Made by a program: the position numbers and the translations under genes. 64,000 bases of DNA from Ovis canadensis (Eukaryota; Chordata; Mammalia; Artiodactyla; Bovidae). The notes below the pieces were generated by a model. That model worked only from the letters and a program-made list of their open reading frames with translations. It did no database searches and was not told the DNA's origin. The stretch is taken from NCBI RefSeq assembly GCF_042477335.2, contig NC_091249.1:15106501-15170500 (forward strand). Direction: 5' to 3'. Shown here one piece after another: positions 42,888 through 55,700 of this stretch (position 1 is its first letter; each line of letters starts with the position of its first letter).

Positions 42888-44024
42888 CTGAATGTTGAGC
42901 TTTAAGCCAACTTTTTCACTCTCCACTTTCATCAAGAGGCTTTTTAGTTCCTCTTCACTTCCAGCCATAAGGGTGGTGTCATCTGCATATCTGAGGTTAT
43001 TGATATTTCTCCCAGCAATCTTGATTCCAGCTTGTGTTTCTTCCAGTCCAGCATTTCTCATGATGTACTCTGCATAGAAGTTAAATAAGCAGGGTGACAA
43101 TATATAGCCTTGATGTACTCCTTTTCCTATTTGGAACCAGTTTGTTGTTCCATATCCAGTTCTAACTGTTGCTTCCTCACCTGCATACAGATTTCTTAAG
43201 AGGCAGGTCAGGTGGTCTGGTATTCCCATCTCTTTCAGAATTTTCCACAGTTTATTGTGATCCACACAGTCAAAGGCTTTGGCATAGTCAATAAGGCAGA
43301 AATAGACATTTTTCTGGAACTCTCTTGCTTTTTCCATGATCCAGCGGATGTTGGCAATTTGATCTCTGGTTCCTCTGCCTTTTTGAAAACCAGCTTGAAA
43401 TAGATGGGGAAACAGTGGAAACAGTGTCAGACTTTATTTTGGGGGGCTCCAAAATCACTGCAGATGGTGACTGCAGCCATGAAATTAAAAGACGCTTACT
43501 CCTTGGAAGAAAAGTTATGACCAACCTAGATAGCATATTCAAAAGCAGAGACATTACTTTGCCATCTAAGGTCCATCTAGTCAAGGCTATGGTTTTTCCT
43601 GTGGTCATGTATGGATGTGAGAGTTGACTGTGAAGAAGGCTGAGCACCAAAGAATTGATGTGTTTGAACTGTGGTGTTGGAGAAGACTCTTGAGAGTCCC
43701 TTGGACTGCAAGGAGATCCAACCAGTCCATTCTGAAGGAGATCAGCCCTGGGATTTCTTTGGAAGGAATGATGCTAAAGCTGAAGCTCCAGTACTTTGGA
43801 CACCTCATGCAAAGAGTTGACTCATTGGAAAAGACTCTGATGCTGAGAGGGATTGGGGGCAGGAGAAGGGGATGACAGAGGATGAGATGGCTGGATGGCA
43901 TCACGGACTCGATGGACGTGAGTCTGAGTGAACTCCAGGAGATGGTGATGGACAGGGAGGTCTGGCGTGCTGCGATTCATGGGGTTGCAAAGAGTAGGAC
44001 ATGACTGAGCGACTGAACTGACTG
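42888..44024. mobile_element. BovB LINE with 5' inversion and 11-bp target duplication
   Basis: 42888 to about 43402 is BovB on the minus strand (RT segment with LRYADDTTLM). About 43403-44024 is the following BovB segment on the plus strand, ending ctgagcgactgaactgactg. Exact acttgtgcttt at 42877-42887 and 44025-44035 bracket the whole. Relative to an unbroken BovB, only about 40 bases are missing at the inversion joint. Confidence 0.95.
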
Positions 44025-44035
44025 ACTTGTGCTTT

Positions 44036-44828
44036 AAAAGTTGTCTTATCTAAGTTATTACCTTAGTCCAATGTCATGAATATTTATACCTGTGTTTTCC
44101 TAACAGTTTTTGTAGTTTCAGCCTTTACATTTAATGTTATATATTTGTCTTGAGTTAATTGTAAATATATGATGTATAAGTCTAACTTCATTCTTTTACT
44201 TGTAGATATTCAGTTGTCTAGCATCATTTTTTGGAGACAATATTCTTTTCCCTATTGAGGTATCTTGGTATCTCTGTTTGAAATCAATTGACCATAAATG
44301 TAAGAGTTTATTTCTAGACTCTCAATTCAGTTCCACTCATCTATATATGTTCCTTATGCCAATATCACAGTGTGTTGATTACTGTAGCTTTGTAATAGGT
44401 TTTGACATCAAGAAATTTGAGTCTTCCAAATCTGTTCTTTTTCAAGATTGGCTGTTGGGGTCTCTTAGGTTTTGGTAGGAATTTTTAAGATCAGTTTGTC
44501 AATTTCTGCAACAAACAAAAGCCAGTAAGATTTTGTTAGGGATGGAAATGACTCTATAGATCAATTTGGGGAGTACTGTCATCCTAACAGTATTAAGATT
44601 TTCAAAACACGTCATTCAAAACCCTAAAGGTTATAAGGTGAGAGGGCACTGGCAAGCAGTAGGGAAGTTACCTCTAAAATTCCACAGTAAACTAAGGATG
44701 AATATGATAAACGAAGCACTACAGCCAATGTGTGAAAAGACTTTCCATTCAATTACGTCTCTTTTCAATGTTTTCATTTTCAGTGTGCAAGTTGTGCATT
44801 TGTTACATTTATTCCTAAGTATTTTACT
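44036..44828 (-). mobile_element. Old L1 fragment, right half
   Basis: Antisense L1 phrases tgttgattactgtagctttg, ggctgttggggtctcttagg and gtcaatttctgcaacaaa. It resumes the L1 interrupted by the BovB. Confidence 0.82.
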
Positions 44829-44831
44829 GCT

Positions 44832-46672
44832 TCAGTTCAGTTCAGTCGCTCAGTCGTGTCCAACTCTTTGCGACCCCAATTGTTTGCAAACCTATTAATG
44901 GTAGCATACTAGGTTTCCCTGTTTTTCACTGTGTCCAAGAGTTTGCTCAAACTCATGTCCATTGAGTCAGTGAGGTCGTCCAACTATCTCAGCCACTGTT
45001 GCCCCCTTCTCTTCCTACCCTCAGTCTTTATCAGCATCATGGTCTTTTCCAGTGATTTAGCTCTTTGCATCAGGTGGCCAAAGTACTGGAGCTTCAGCTT
45101 CAGCATCAGTCCTTTTAATGAATATTCAGGATCGATTTCCTTTAATATTGACTAGTTTGATCTCCATGTTGTCCAAGAGACTCTCAAGAGTCTTCTCCAA
45201 CACCACAGTTCAAAAGCATCACTCCTTTGAAACTCACCCTTCTGTATGGTCCAACTCTCACATCCATACATGACTACTGGAAAAACCACAGCCTTGACTA
45301 GACAGACCTTTGTTGGCAAAGTAATGTCTCTGCTTTTTAATATGGTGCCTAAGTTTGTCATAGTTTGTCTTCCAAGGAGCAAGCATCTTTTAATTTCATG
45401 GCTGCAGTCACCATCTGCAGTGATTTTTGGAGCCCAAGAAAATAAAGTCTGTCACTGTTTCCCCATCTATTTGCCATGAAGTGATGGGACCAGATGCCAT
45501 GATCTTTGTTTTTTGAATGAGTTTTAAGCCAGCTTTTTCACGATCCTTTTCACCTTTAAGAAGTTCCTTAGTTCCTCTTTGTTGTCATTAGAGTGGTGTC
45601 ATCTGCAGTTGATATTTCTCCTGGCAATCTTGATTCCAGCTTATGATTCATTCAGCTCAGCACTTCACATGATGTATTCTGCATATGTTAACAAGCAGGG
45701 TGACAATATGTGGCCTCAACGTACTCCTTTCCAAATTTTGAATCAGTCCATCATTCCATGCCTGGTTCTGTTGTTTCTTGACATGCATACACATTTCTCA
45801 GGAGGCAGATAGCCCCAGTGGCCTGGTATTCCCATCTCTTTTAAGAATTTCCCACAGTTTGTTGTGATCCTCACTGAAGGGTTAATGCAGCCACAATAGG
45901 GTAGCAGACATGTGCCTGCAAACGGGACTCTCTGCCCGGGCTGAACGTGCTTGCAAATGAGGCGTTCTGCCAAGGAATCTGGACACAGCCTTGAGTTTAA
46001 TGGTCCCTTGCAAACGAGGGAACATTCCCTTCCTGTGATAAGGAGGAAGAGAGGGCTCTGGACAGACTCTGCAATAAGCAGGAATTTCACTCCCTTTTGC
46101 TGTACGAGAACATTTATGCACATGCGCTATACTGAGAAGGCTTAGTCATAGTCTGGAATTCTGCCCAGGGGGCTATATAAAAGTAAACCGCAAGCTTGCT
46201 CGCGCAGTTCTTTTTCCTCCGCCAGAGTTGTATCTTTGTCCGTCTCGTGTGTGTCTTTGTGTCATTTCACTGGCAATCTCCAACACCACCCAAAGGCTTT
46301 ATCATAGTTAATGAAGCAGATTTGGGGGGGCAGGTATTCCCTTGCTTTTCCTATGATCCAACAGATGTTGGCAATTTGATCTCTGGTTCCTCTGCCTTTT
46401 CTAAATCCAACTTGTACATCTGGCAGTTCTTTGTTCACATACTGCTGGAGCCTATCTTGAAGGATTTTGAGCATTATCTTGCTAGCATGTGTAATAAGTG
46501 CAGCTGGTATTGCCTGTGGGATTGGAATGAAAAGTGACCCTTTCCAGCCCTATGGCCACTACTCTTTTCCAAAATTTGCTGGCATATTGAATACAGCACT
46601 TTCGCAGTATCTTTTAGGATTTGAAATAGCTGGAATTCCATCACCTCCATTAGCTTTGTTATAGTAATCATT
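44832..46672 (-). mobile_element. BovB LINE interrupted by a solo LTR
   Basis: Minus-strand BovB from cagttcagttcagtcgctca to tggaattccatcacctccat. The RT frame is badly broken. Split at 45875-46285 by an LTR. Confidence 0.92.
45875..46285 (+). mobile_element. Solo LTR (411 bp) with TATA box
   Basis: TG...CA bounded insert in BovB. Left flank cctcac and right flank ccaccc each differ by one base from the expected BovB ccacac, consistent with a 6-bp target duplication that has since mutated. ctatataaaag (46173-46183) is a TATA box and there is a U3-like upstream region. No second LTR or interior seen nearby. A 6-bp duplication is typical of class II elements. Confidence 0.78.
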
Positions 46673-46679
46673 TTTGCAT

Positions 46680-47799
46680 ACATTACAGTCTATCACATTA
46701 ATTGGGGATCATAAGCCAACTTTGCATTCCTGGGGTAAATTGTATTTTGTCATAGTGTATGATCTTTTAACATTTTGCTGGGTTGTTTTGCTAGATTAAG
46801 AATTTTGTTATCTATATTCCTATGTGATGTTAGCATGTGGTTTTCTTTCCTCGTGATAGTTTTGTCTGGTTTTGGTATTAAGGTAATATTGGCCTCACAT
46901 GAGTTAAGTGTTCCTTCTTCAAATTTTTGGAAGAGTTTGTGAAGAATTACTTTTCTTAAAATTCACCAGTGAAGCCATCTGTGTGAAATTTTCTTTTCAT
47001 AGCTTTTTTTCCCATTATTAACTCAATCTCTTTTGAAGTTTATTCAACTTTTTCTATTTCTTCTTGAATCAGTTTTGATAGTGTGTCTTTCTAGGAATTT
47101 GTCTGTTATTTATTTACAATAGTATTCCATAATAATCTTTGTTCTGTAAATTTGGTAGTAATGCTCCCCTTTATTGATTTCACTAATCTGAGTGCTCTTT
47201 GATCAATTTTGCTGATCTTTCCAAAGAACCAAATTTTGTTTTGTTTCTTTCTCATTTGTCTTCTTATTCTGTTTCATTATTCCCTGCTCTAACCATTAGT
47301 TTCTTTCTTATGCTTGCTTGGGGTTTACTTTGCTCTTTGTTTTCCAGTGTCTTAAACTGAAAGGTTAGGGTTCTTATTTTTTCTTTAATCTAGATTTTTA
47401 TGCCTACAAATTTCCCTTTATGCAGCTTTGACTGCATCCCATCAGGTTTGGTACGTTATCCTTTTTCATTTATTTCAAAGCGTTGCTAATTTCTTTCTTC
47501 ATTTGACCCTTTGGTTTTTAGGAGTGTATCGTTTAATTTCCATGTATTTCCAAAGTTCCATACATTTCCAAAGCATCTAACTTCATTATGATTGGAGAAT
47601 ATACTTTTCATTTTAGTTCTTTCAAAATTTTGAAGCTTGTTTTTGATGTAGCCTATGGAATACTGAAGTCCCACATGCACTCGAGCACAATGTGCATTCT
47701 AGTGTGGCGTGTTCTACAAGTATCTGTTAGCTATAGTTGCCTTGCAGTGCTGTTAGAGTCTCCTGTTTGTTGGTCTCCCTGGTTCTATCCATTGACAGC
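46680..47799 (-). mobile_element. Old L1 (L1M-like) fragment
   Basis: Antisense ORF2 phrases such as ccaactttgcattcctgggg, tggttttggtattaaggtaa and tccaaagaaccaaattttg. Confidence 0.85.
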
Positions 47800-47975
47800 G
47801 TGTTAGTTACTCAGTCGTATCTGCCTCTTTGTGATCCATGGAATGCTCTAGGCAAGAATACTTGAGTGGGTGGGTAGCCATTCCCTTCTCCAGGGGATCT
47901 TCCCAATCAAGGGATCAAACCAAGGTCTCCTACATTGCAGGCAGATTCTTTACCATCTGAGCCACCAGGGAGTGG
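47800..47975 (-). mobile_element. Bov-tA SINE (head-to-head pair, left)
   Basis: Minus strand, from tagttactcagtcgtatctg to catctgagccaccagggag. Confidence 0.9.
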
Positions 47976-47991
47976 GGTATTTAAAGTGTTT

Positions 47992-48165
47992 GGGCCTCCC
48001 TGGTAGCTCAGGGGTAAAGAATCTGCCTGTGATCCCCTGGAGAAGAAAATGGCAATCCATTCCAGTATTCTTGCCTGGAAAACCCCATGGACAGAGGAAC
48101 TTGGTGGGGCACAGTCCATTGGGTCACAAAGAATCTGACAAAACTTAGTGATTAATTAGCAACAA
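47992..48165 (+). mobile_element. Bov-tA SINE (head-to-head pair, right)
   Basis: Plus strand, from gggcctccctggtagctcag to aatctgacaaaacttagtga. Only about 16 bp separate it from the inverted neighbour. Part of the tRNA-related box-B region is deleted. Confidence 0.9.
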
Positions 48166-48169
48166 TGAT

Positions 48170-48735
48170 TAAAGTGTCCAACTATCACTGTTCAATTGTC
48201 CATTATTCCCTTCCATTTTGTCAGTTTGTTTCCTGTAGTTTGAGGTTGCTTATTGGTGCTGCTCATTGTTATAAAATGCCTCCTTTTATTTCTAATAGCA
48301 TATTTTGTTTTTAAGCCTATTATATGTTAGTATAGCCACTCCGACTTTCTGATAGTCTGTTTGCCTGATACCTTTTCCCATCCTTTTACTTTCACTATTT
48401 GTATCTTTAAATCTAATGTCTCCTATACACAGCAAATAGTTGGATCATGTTTATCCAGTCTGATCTGTTTTGATAGAAGCAATCCATTCACATTTAACAC
48501 TACTGGACTTAGGTCCATCATTTTACTTTTTTTTAGCATCTCATGCTTTTTTTGGTTGCTGTTCATTTATTCCTTTTTGTGTTGAGTATTTTCCAGTGTA
48601 ACCGTTTAATTTTTATAAATTTTGCTCTCCATTTCATAATTGAGTTTACAGTTGAAAAAGTAGACTCATATATCCAAATTGCTCGAAATATACTTGTTTT
48701 CCCACAACTGAATCAACTACTTGAAAGTCATTAAG
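48170..48735 (-). mobile_element. Old L1 fragment (continuation)
   Basis: Antisense L1 phrases ttttatttctaatagcatat and tatagccactccgactttct resume the L1 that the two SINEs interrupt. Confidence 0.78.
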
Positions 48736-49725
48736 ACCTTCTTTTGGGATCCACAGCAACAAAACATTTTGTAAAAGAACCTATTTAACTTTTTAGCAAA
48801 AGGTTATCAATTTTTCTCCAAATTAGTTAACTTTTCTATTTAAGTATCAATCCTTGTCAACTCTAGATTAAATCAAATTTTAAAAGGTATTTGCATAATT
48901 TGTAAAGAAACTCTAAACTTATTTAATACCAACAGTGTTCTTCAAATTTTTCTGGTTGCTTTTGTTGCAAATTTACAAAATGCCTGATTACAATGAAAAT
49001 TTTTAAATAATGTCAGAAAATATGTACAATCACCATTTCTTGATCTGTATCATCATGCTTCAAGACAGATTTTTGTACCTGGCTATGAATGTGACAGGTT
49101 TTTCCTTTCCTTGGAGTTTCAGTATTGGCTCACTAATATACTCTGTGATATAGGCAAGAAAATGTGTATTATACTGACATGTTTTGCTTTTGATTACTGG
49201 ATATTTGGCAATAAAATCCAAAACTGGGATTAACAAAATAATAAATCATTGTTAGAAATTAACAATTCAACCAGTGAGCATTAAGGTAGACAAGATCATT
49301 AAATTGTCTTTTATCACAAACTGGTTATAGCAGTTGGGTTTGAACCTATATACTGATCAAGTTTTGACAATTGTGACGCTCTTCAAAGTGTCTATTTCAG
49401 AAAAGTTATTTGCAATAAGCATCACTAGATGAAACAAAACAGTAAGAGAAATCCAGGCTTATTTAAAAAGTCATAAGAAATCCAGATTTTTGACCTGACA
49501 TAGCAGAAACACTTTCTGTAGTGGTAGGAACCTCTTTCTTCATATTTAGCAAAACTCTTCAGCAGATATCAAAGATGCAAAAATATGCCACAAGTGATTT
49601 TTTTTTTTTAGGCTGAGAATTCACCTTTTTCGGGTATGTTTGGAACTCCTTTAAGACAAAGCATACAAACCGTTAACTAAGCAGTGTCTTTTACATCATA
49701 GCTCATCTAAAGCTAAAAAAAAATA

Positions 49726-49802
49726 CTGGGTTGGCCTAGTTCATTGAGGTTTTTCTGTAACTTATTACTTAAAGAAAAACCCAAACATTTGGGGCAACCC
49801 AA
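49726..49802. mobile_element. Mariner-type MITE (77 bp) with TA duplication
   Basis: Terminal inverted repeats ctgggttggcc and ggggcaacccaa, and inner repeats ggtttttct / agaaaaaccc. Flanked by TA at 49724-49725 and 49803-49804. Bovine mariner-derived MITEs have this sequence. Confidence 0.85.
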
Positions 49803-51234
49803 TACTTTCAGTTTTGAATTAACTAATCTTTAATACTATCAGAAAGGTCTTATAGTCTATAGGTAATCTGCTTAACTGAATATATTTCATCTTTGTAAAA
49901 CAGTCTTTTCTGCAATTTCCAAGAAGATTTCCATAATATAAACCATAAATCCATTAAAAAAATTTTTTCTTTGCCTGAGTACAAGATCTTTTTTAGCTAG
50001 CCAAGTATGTAAGTTCTTATCCTCTTACTGTTGGACTTTTAATTCTGATTTCAGGTGATTAATTTCATCCATACTTTTTTGACTGTTAAAACAATAAACC
50101 CAATATGCACCTGAACAAAATATATCTTAATATTGTTTTTATTACATTTTTTTGCATAAAAATTTTTCTTTTGCTCTGGTACACAAATTACAATTATTAA
50201 TATTTCACTGTAAAATTTATATCTCCCAGTCTTTTCCAGTTGTGGTAATAGCTGTTCTATATTAGTAGAACTGATTTTAAATTTAGCAATTTGTTCATAT
50301 TTATTTTTGAACTAGAAAAAATAATTTAATGATATCAAAATGAATATAAGCATCTCAATTACTAACTGTGATCCACATAGGCACAGTGGCTTGTGCTGCT
50401 TGCATAAAGCATTCAGATGAACACTTATTACTTTGGTTAGTAAATCATAATTAGAATGGAACCAGTTTTTTGACATCAACTGATGATGTTTATGTGTAGT
50501 ATGAACAAGCACAGTACAAGAGATAAAGGGAAATATTTAGTTTCACTTAACAGAAAGCATTTTACAGCTCCATTCACACTAGCCATATTTCAAGTGCTCA
50601 AACACCATGTATCATATTGAACAGTCTAATTCATTGCATGAGGGAAAACAAGTGGGTTTAGAATGGCTGGATTCCTCCCATTTAAGGGTTCCTCTATTGA
50701 AGTATCTCCTAAAGAATAATCTTACCTAGTAACCTAGATTTAAAAAACTTTTTATACATATGGCATTTTCAAGGACATAAAAAGCCTAGAAGAAACAGGC
50801 TAAAACAATCAAATTAGCATCAAATGTTATCTCCTATTATTTTCCAGAGTTACTTAACTGTCTAGTAGAGGCACACTGGATCTCTTCTGCAGACTAAAAT
50901 CTGAATGAATTATAATGGGAAATGAAGTAGAATGAAACTTGAGAAAAAAATGTTTGACTAAATGTTGTCAGGCCAGTAAAGGGCCTGAAAAACAAGGGCC
51001 TTGGTGGTAAAGACCTAAGAGATGCTGAGTCAGGGTTTTTCTAATGGAATAAAGAATGAATGAGCAAAATTCATTTACCTGTCTTTTCTCCCACAAGGCA
51101 GGCAGGAATCAAATTTCTCACTGATGCCATTTCCTAAATATGTCAAATTTCCCTTCTACTCTTACTGCCCTGCAATCTCTTCTCAGCTTATCATCTGACA
51201 AATGGACCACAAGAAAATCAGCTAACAGTAATCG

Positions 51235-51425
51235 CTTTAATCCACCCTGCACGGTACTGCTAGAAGGACCTTTCTAGAACACAAACTGGCTAATGCTACT
51301 CCCATTGAAAACCCTTTGTGGCTCTTTACCACCACCTACAGGATGAAATTCAAACTTTAGTACATGCTTTAAAGTTCAAAAATGCCCACTGTGTTCCAGA
51401 TAATACACTAGGGCACTTTCCACTG
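51235..51425 (+). mobile_element. L2-like LINE 3' fragment
   Basis: aaaccctttgtggctcttta, ccacctacaggatgaaattc and the following lines fit the conserved L2 3' end. Old and diverged. Confidence 0.55.
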
Positions 51426-51751
51426 AAAGATCTTCACCATGTTAATATAATACATGTTAATTAATACAGCTCCTACTATATTAATATACCATGTTAATTA
51501 ATACAGCTATTAGTCATACAGTAAACAAGCTTAGTTCTTTAAAACCAGCTTTATAGTCACCTCTGGAAGACTTTATAGACCCATGTAGACAGACTTGTTC
51601 CCTTCATACCTGGTATATCTTCAGCACATATCACACTAGATTATAATGACCCATGAACAACTAAAGTCAGAGGACATGTCTGATAAATCTCTATTTCCAA
51701 TCTAAACATGGGGTTGAAAAGAAGAAATTCCAAGTGAGTATTGATCAGTAT

Positions 51752-51965
51752 GTATGTATGTGTTAGTCACTCAGTCGTGTCTGACTCTTTGTGACCCCAT
51801 GGACTATAGCCTTCAAGGCTCTTCTGTCCATGCAATTCTCCAGGCAAGAATACTGGAGTGGGTTGCCATTCCCTTCTCCAGGGGATCTTCCTGACCCAGG
51901 GATCAGACCCAGGTCTCTTGAGCTGCAGGCAGATTCTTCACCGTTTAGCTACCAGGGAAGCCCAC
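51752..51965 (-). mobile_element. Bov-tA SINE with 10-bp target duplication
   Basis: Full-length minus-strand SINE flanked by exact tgatcagtat at 51742-51751 and 51966-51975. Confidence 0.96.
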
Positions 51966-52385
51966 TGATCAGTATAGTACTAGTAACGCTTATCAGTATA
52001 GTAGGAAAAGTAGATTAATGAAAACTGATTCATCAAAAGGGACCAAGTACACACAGTTCTCCCACTCATCAGGTCTGTTCAAAGTCACCACTGGGAAGCA
52101 TCATGTTAATGGGGAGGGGAGAAAGTTATTTCCCATATAAAGCTCAGAATGTGAGCACACACCCCTCACATCTTCATCACTATGAATATTAAAAGGAAAG
52201 CAAGTCCTACGATTTTGCAGATTTCTTCTGCCTGAATGTGATCACACCAGCATCCCTTTTCAACGTCTTTCAAGGACCATACTTTCAAGAATTACACAAA
52301 GCTTGGGAAAAAAAAGTTACTAGCAGGATTGCCATGAAGGGGAGATACCAAAATCACCAGGGCTACAGGATGAGAGTCAAAAGTC

Positions 52386-52408
52386 TTTAATTAATTAATT
52401 AATTAATC
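52386..52408 (+). repeat. (TTAA)n short tandem repeat
   Basis: About five uninterrupted TTAA units. Confidence 0.95.
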
Positions 52409-52799
52409 AGGCTCTGAGATCCCACAGCTTAAACGCACTCTACTGGTTAAGCCTGAAAAGTATCTGGCAGTAACAGCTCTTGGGATCACTTAACAGTCAT
52501 GTTGGTATAGTGAACAGGCCAAAATAATTCAATAGTTTTTGAACAGATTCAAGTTATTTGAAGTGAACAGTTCAAAGAAAATGAGAAAATGGACATCTCC
52601 ATACTCATCTGATTTAAAATGTTAATGTTGCTAAAGTAACTGTAGAAACTGGTCTTCAGTCACCTTGTAATCCCAGACATCTTTCTTCATATCTAGCAAA
52701 ATTCTTCTGTTAGAGAGGTAAAATTATATATTAAGGATTATGTAGAAAATGTCTGCTTTAAAAACTGGACATCTCAGCGAACATTTTATCTAAATTGTG

Positions 52800-55700
52800 C
52801 TGTAGTTTTAAAGGATTTTTTTCCCAGCATCTACATAAAAATGTACATTTATTTATTAAAGAAGTAGTTTCTAAAAAGTAAATAGACGTAATGCTCTGAA
52901 GAGTTGAGAAATCAGACATTTTAAAAGTTTATATATACAACAAAATATACATGTAACAATTAAAACATTTAATTAGTATAACCCCACCAATACAATGTTT
53001 GCTACTGTATTTAAAAGCATTTATTCAAAATATGTCAAGCTCATTCCAAAGGATGAAAGACACACGAGCCCATTTCTTATGCTATGAGGTATATGGTAAC
53101 AACAACAAAAAACCCAAATGCAAAAGGACCATCAGTTGCCTAAATATAAAACTGATCTTTGGCAAAGATGTGTTACACAGGATAACACAGCAATAAGGAG
53201 ATCCTTAATTTCACATCATCTCCCCACATCACGGGCCCTGTTCACTCTTCCCTTTCAAAGAGTTACAACTCTGTTCCAGAGAACTCAGAATTTTAAATAG
53301 GTGGTCTGCTGATTAACATGCATCTCCTCAAACCTCAGTACTACAGTTATACAAATTACACTTTAAAAATATTTGAAACAGATAATTGAATTTATTGGTT
53401 GGCTATGAGTAGGAAAATACATCAGTAAAGAAAAGAGACCCTGTATATAAATATAATACTAGCTAGTTACAATGAAGGTTCCACTGAAAAGAACAGTAAA
53501 AGCCCTTGTTACCATCAGTCCATAGGTCATATTCAGTTTCCCATTACCCTTATTAAAGAGCTGCCTAGGCAAATGGGACATTCCTTGAGTTTAGTGCAGA
53601 TAACATGCTGGGTTTTGTTACATGAATGGTAAACAAAAGTTAGTCCAGTGCATTACATAATATAATGTACTGTGAATAAAGACTAGATACTCTATTTTAG
53701 ACACTATTTCAATAGAACGGTTACTAAAATTTATGTAACCGAAAAGAGCAAAGTGAACATCTTAAAACACTGTTTACAAGTGGGGGATAAACACTTGCCA
53801 TAAAGGTTCTCTGAATTCTCTGCAGCTGGTTATTCTTATTGTTTCATTAAAAGAACAAATCTGCTGTAAATTGTTGTTTTGCCCAGGATGGTTCTTGTAC
53901 TTATATAGCATAACCCCCAAACCTTAAAAGTTACTATGGAAATTCTGTAAGTTTAAGTAGTAAAAAGTGGAATACAGAAACTTAAACTTATTATTGAAAA
54001 CTTGACATCTTAGAAGAGCTTTGAAATTTTAATTTCAACCTTTAGAAGTGCATTCCACCCAATTTAATCATGTCCTTAGGTTTCAAAGTGCTAACTCAAG
54101 TTTTCCTGGTGGTCACTAAATCAAGTAAAATAGAAAACATTTCTTGGAGTTGTTCCCTGCTTATCTTCTAGGACTGTTAAGTTGCAATCAACAATTTACT
54201 TCTACAACTTAAAATTATGCCATAAGTTAATTTTGATGAACATTATTTAAGTTCGTAAAGCATAAATAATCAGCCACTAATACAGTAAACTGTACTTCAA
54301 GAGATTTTACAAGGAATTGAGCACCTGTAAATTTCTGATCATTAAAAAGAAAATATACCCCAAATTTTCTGCAAAATATTCATAAGATGGGTTTATCCTG
54401 TAAGAACACTGAAATTACATTATGGCAACACCACATTAAATATGTTTGTTACAGAATTTTTGAAGAAAACCTATACTGTGAAAACTTACTAGTTTTTCTT
54501 TTTTTTATTTACTGCATTTTAGGGAGTACAGGTTACTGGAAATTATCCAGAACACAGAAAATATTTAAAACACAAACCTTGCTTAACCGAAGTTTCAGTC
54601 TATTTTGGTATGATCATTTATTCACTATAGACTGAAAACACTTTTTCTCTTTTGAAGCTTATGGTTGTAAATCTACTCCTGGTTCAATTTACCACTATCT
54701 AATAAGGTGGAGAAGCTGTTCAAACTGACCCACAGAATGCAGTATGCCTAGAAGAGGCAAGAACAAATATTTTCAAGACATAACCAGCCATTGTATCTTA
54801 GTATGCTGGTTCCAAATTAAAATATTTTGTAGACAATAACAAATACAGATGAAAATATTTTGTGTAAAGCTCAAACCTTTAGCATCTAACAAGTGCACTC
54901 TAGTTCCAGCATCTATGAAAAGAATACATCCTCCATTAAAAACAGAGTAAGTGCTTCTCCCCTTCTTCCATAAAGCTCAAGCAGTTTCCTTCATCTCATC
55001 AGTCCAACCAGCTCCAGCTTGCCTTTGCTGGAAACTGTCATGATGCACACTACCAACACAGTGTTTAGGAAAAATGAGTAAACATCTTTTATTCACACTT
55101 TACAAAAACCAAAAACCCAAAAAGAAACCCTAAAGAAAGCTATGCATTGGTTCTATATCAATAATACCAGCTTTCCAATGTACTGATTATAAACCAGATG
55201 TGTTTGGTGTCAGCACAACGTAAAACAAAAGGCAAAAAATAAAAAACTATCACAACAAAATCTTAAAAAAAAAAGAAAGAAAGAAAAAGCAAACCTCAAA
55301 GGAAAAACCAGGTCCCAGACAAAGATTCAAGATCAAAACCTTTTGTAGAATTTTTTTTTAAAGGAAAAAAATAAGAATCTTTTACTTAAACAGTGTGTAA
55401 TTTTATTTTCTCTTAGAATAAGCACATTTAAGTGCTGAACATTTTTCATAAAATTTTAAGTCATTATCCAAAATGACTCATTCTCTGTATAAAAACTGTT
55501 ATTAACAATCAACAATTTCTCTTCTTAATGCTCACTGGATACATGGTGTCCTTTTGCTTCCCTGCCTGCAGCTGAAACAAAAGCAGTTAGACCAAGTTCC
55601 CTCTGAATTCATTTGTTTTTTGAGAGAATGAATGAATGAGAACAGAACATATAGGAGTTCACTTTGCAAAGTTAAAGCTGGCTTTAATCTCTATCCTACT

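Larger units (their letters stand above)
48736..51751. other. AT-rich intergenic sequence
   Basis: No gene recognised. Holds a mariner MITE (49726-49802) and an L2-like piece (about 51235-51425). Otherwise old or unique sequence that may include the distal CNOT6 3' UTR. Confidence 0.55.

Noticed and set aside
43415..43875. Plus-strand frames resembling a gene
   Set aside because: Sense half of the inverted BovB; the frame has a stop at 43625-43627 and further disruption.
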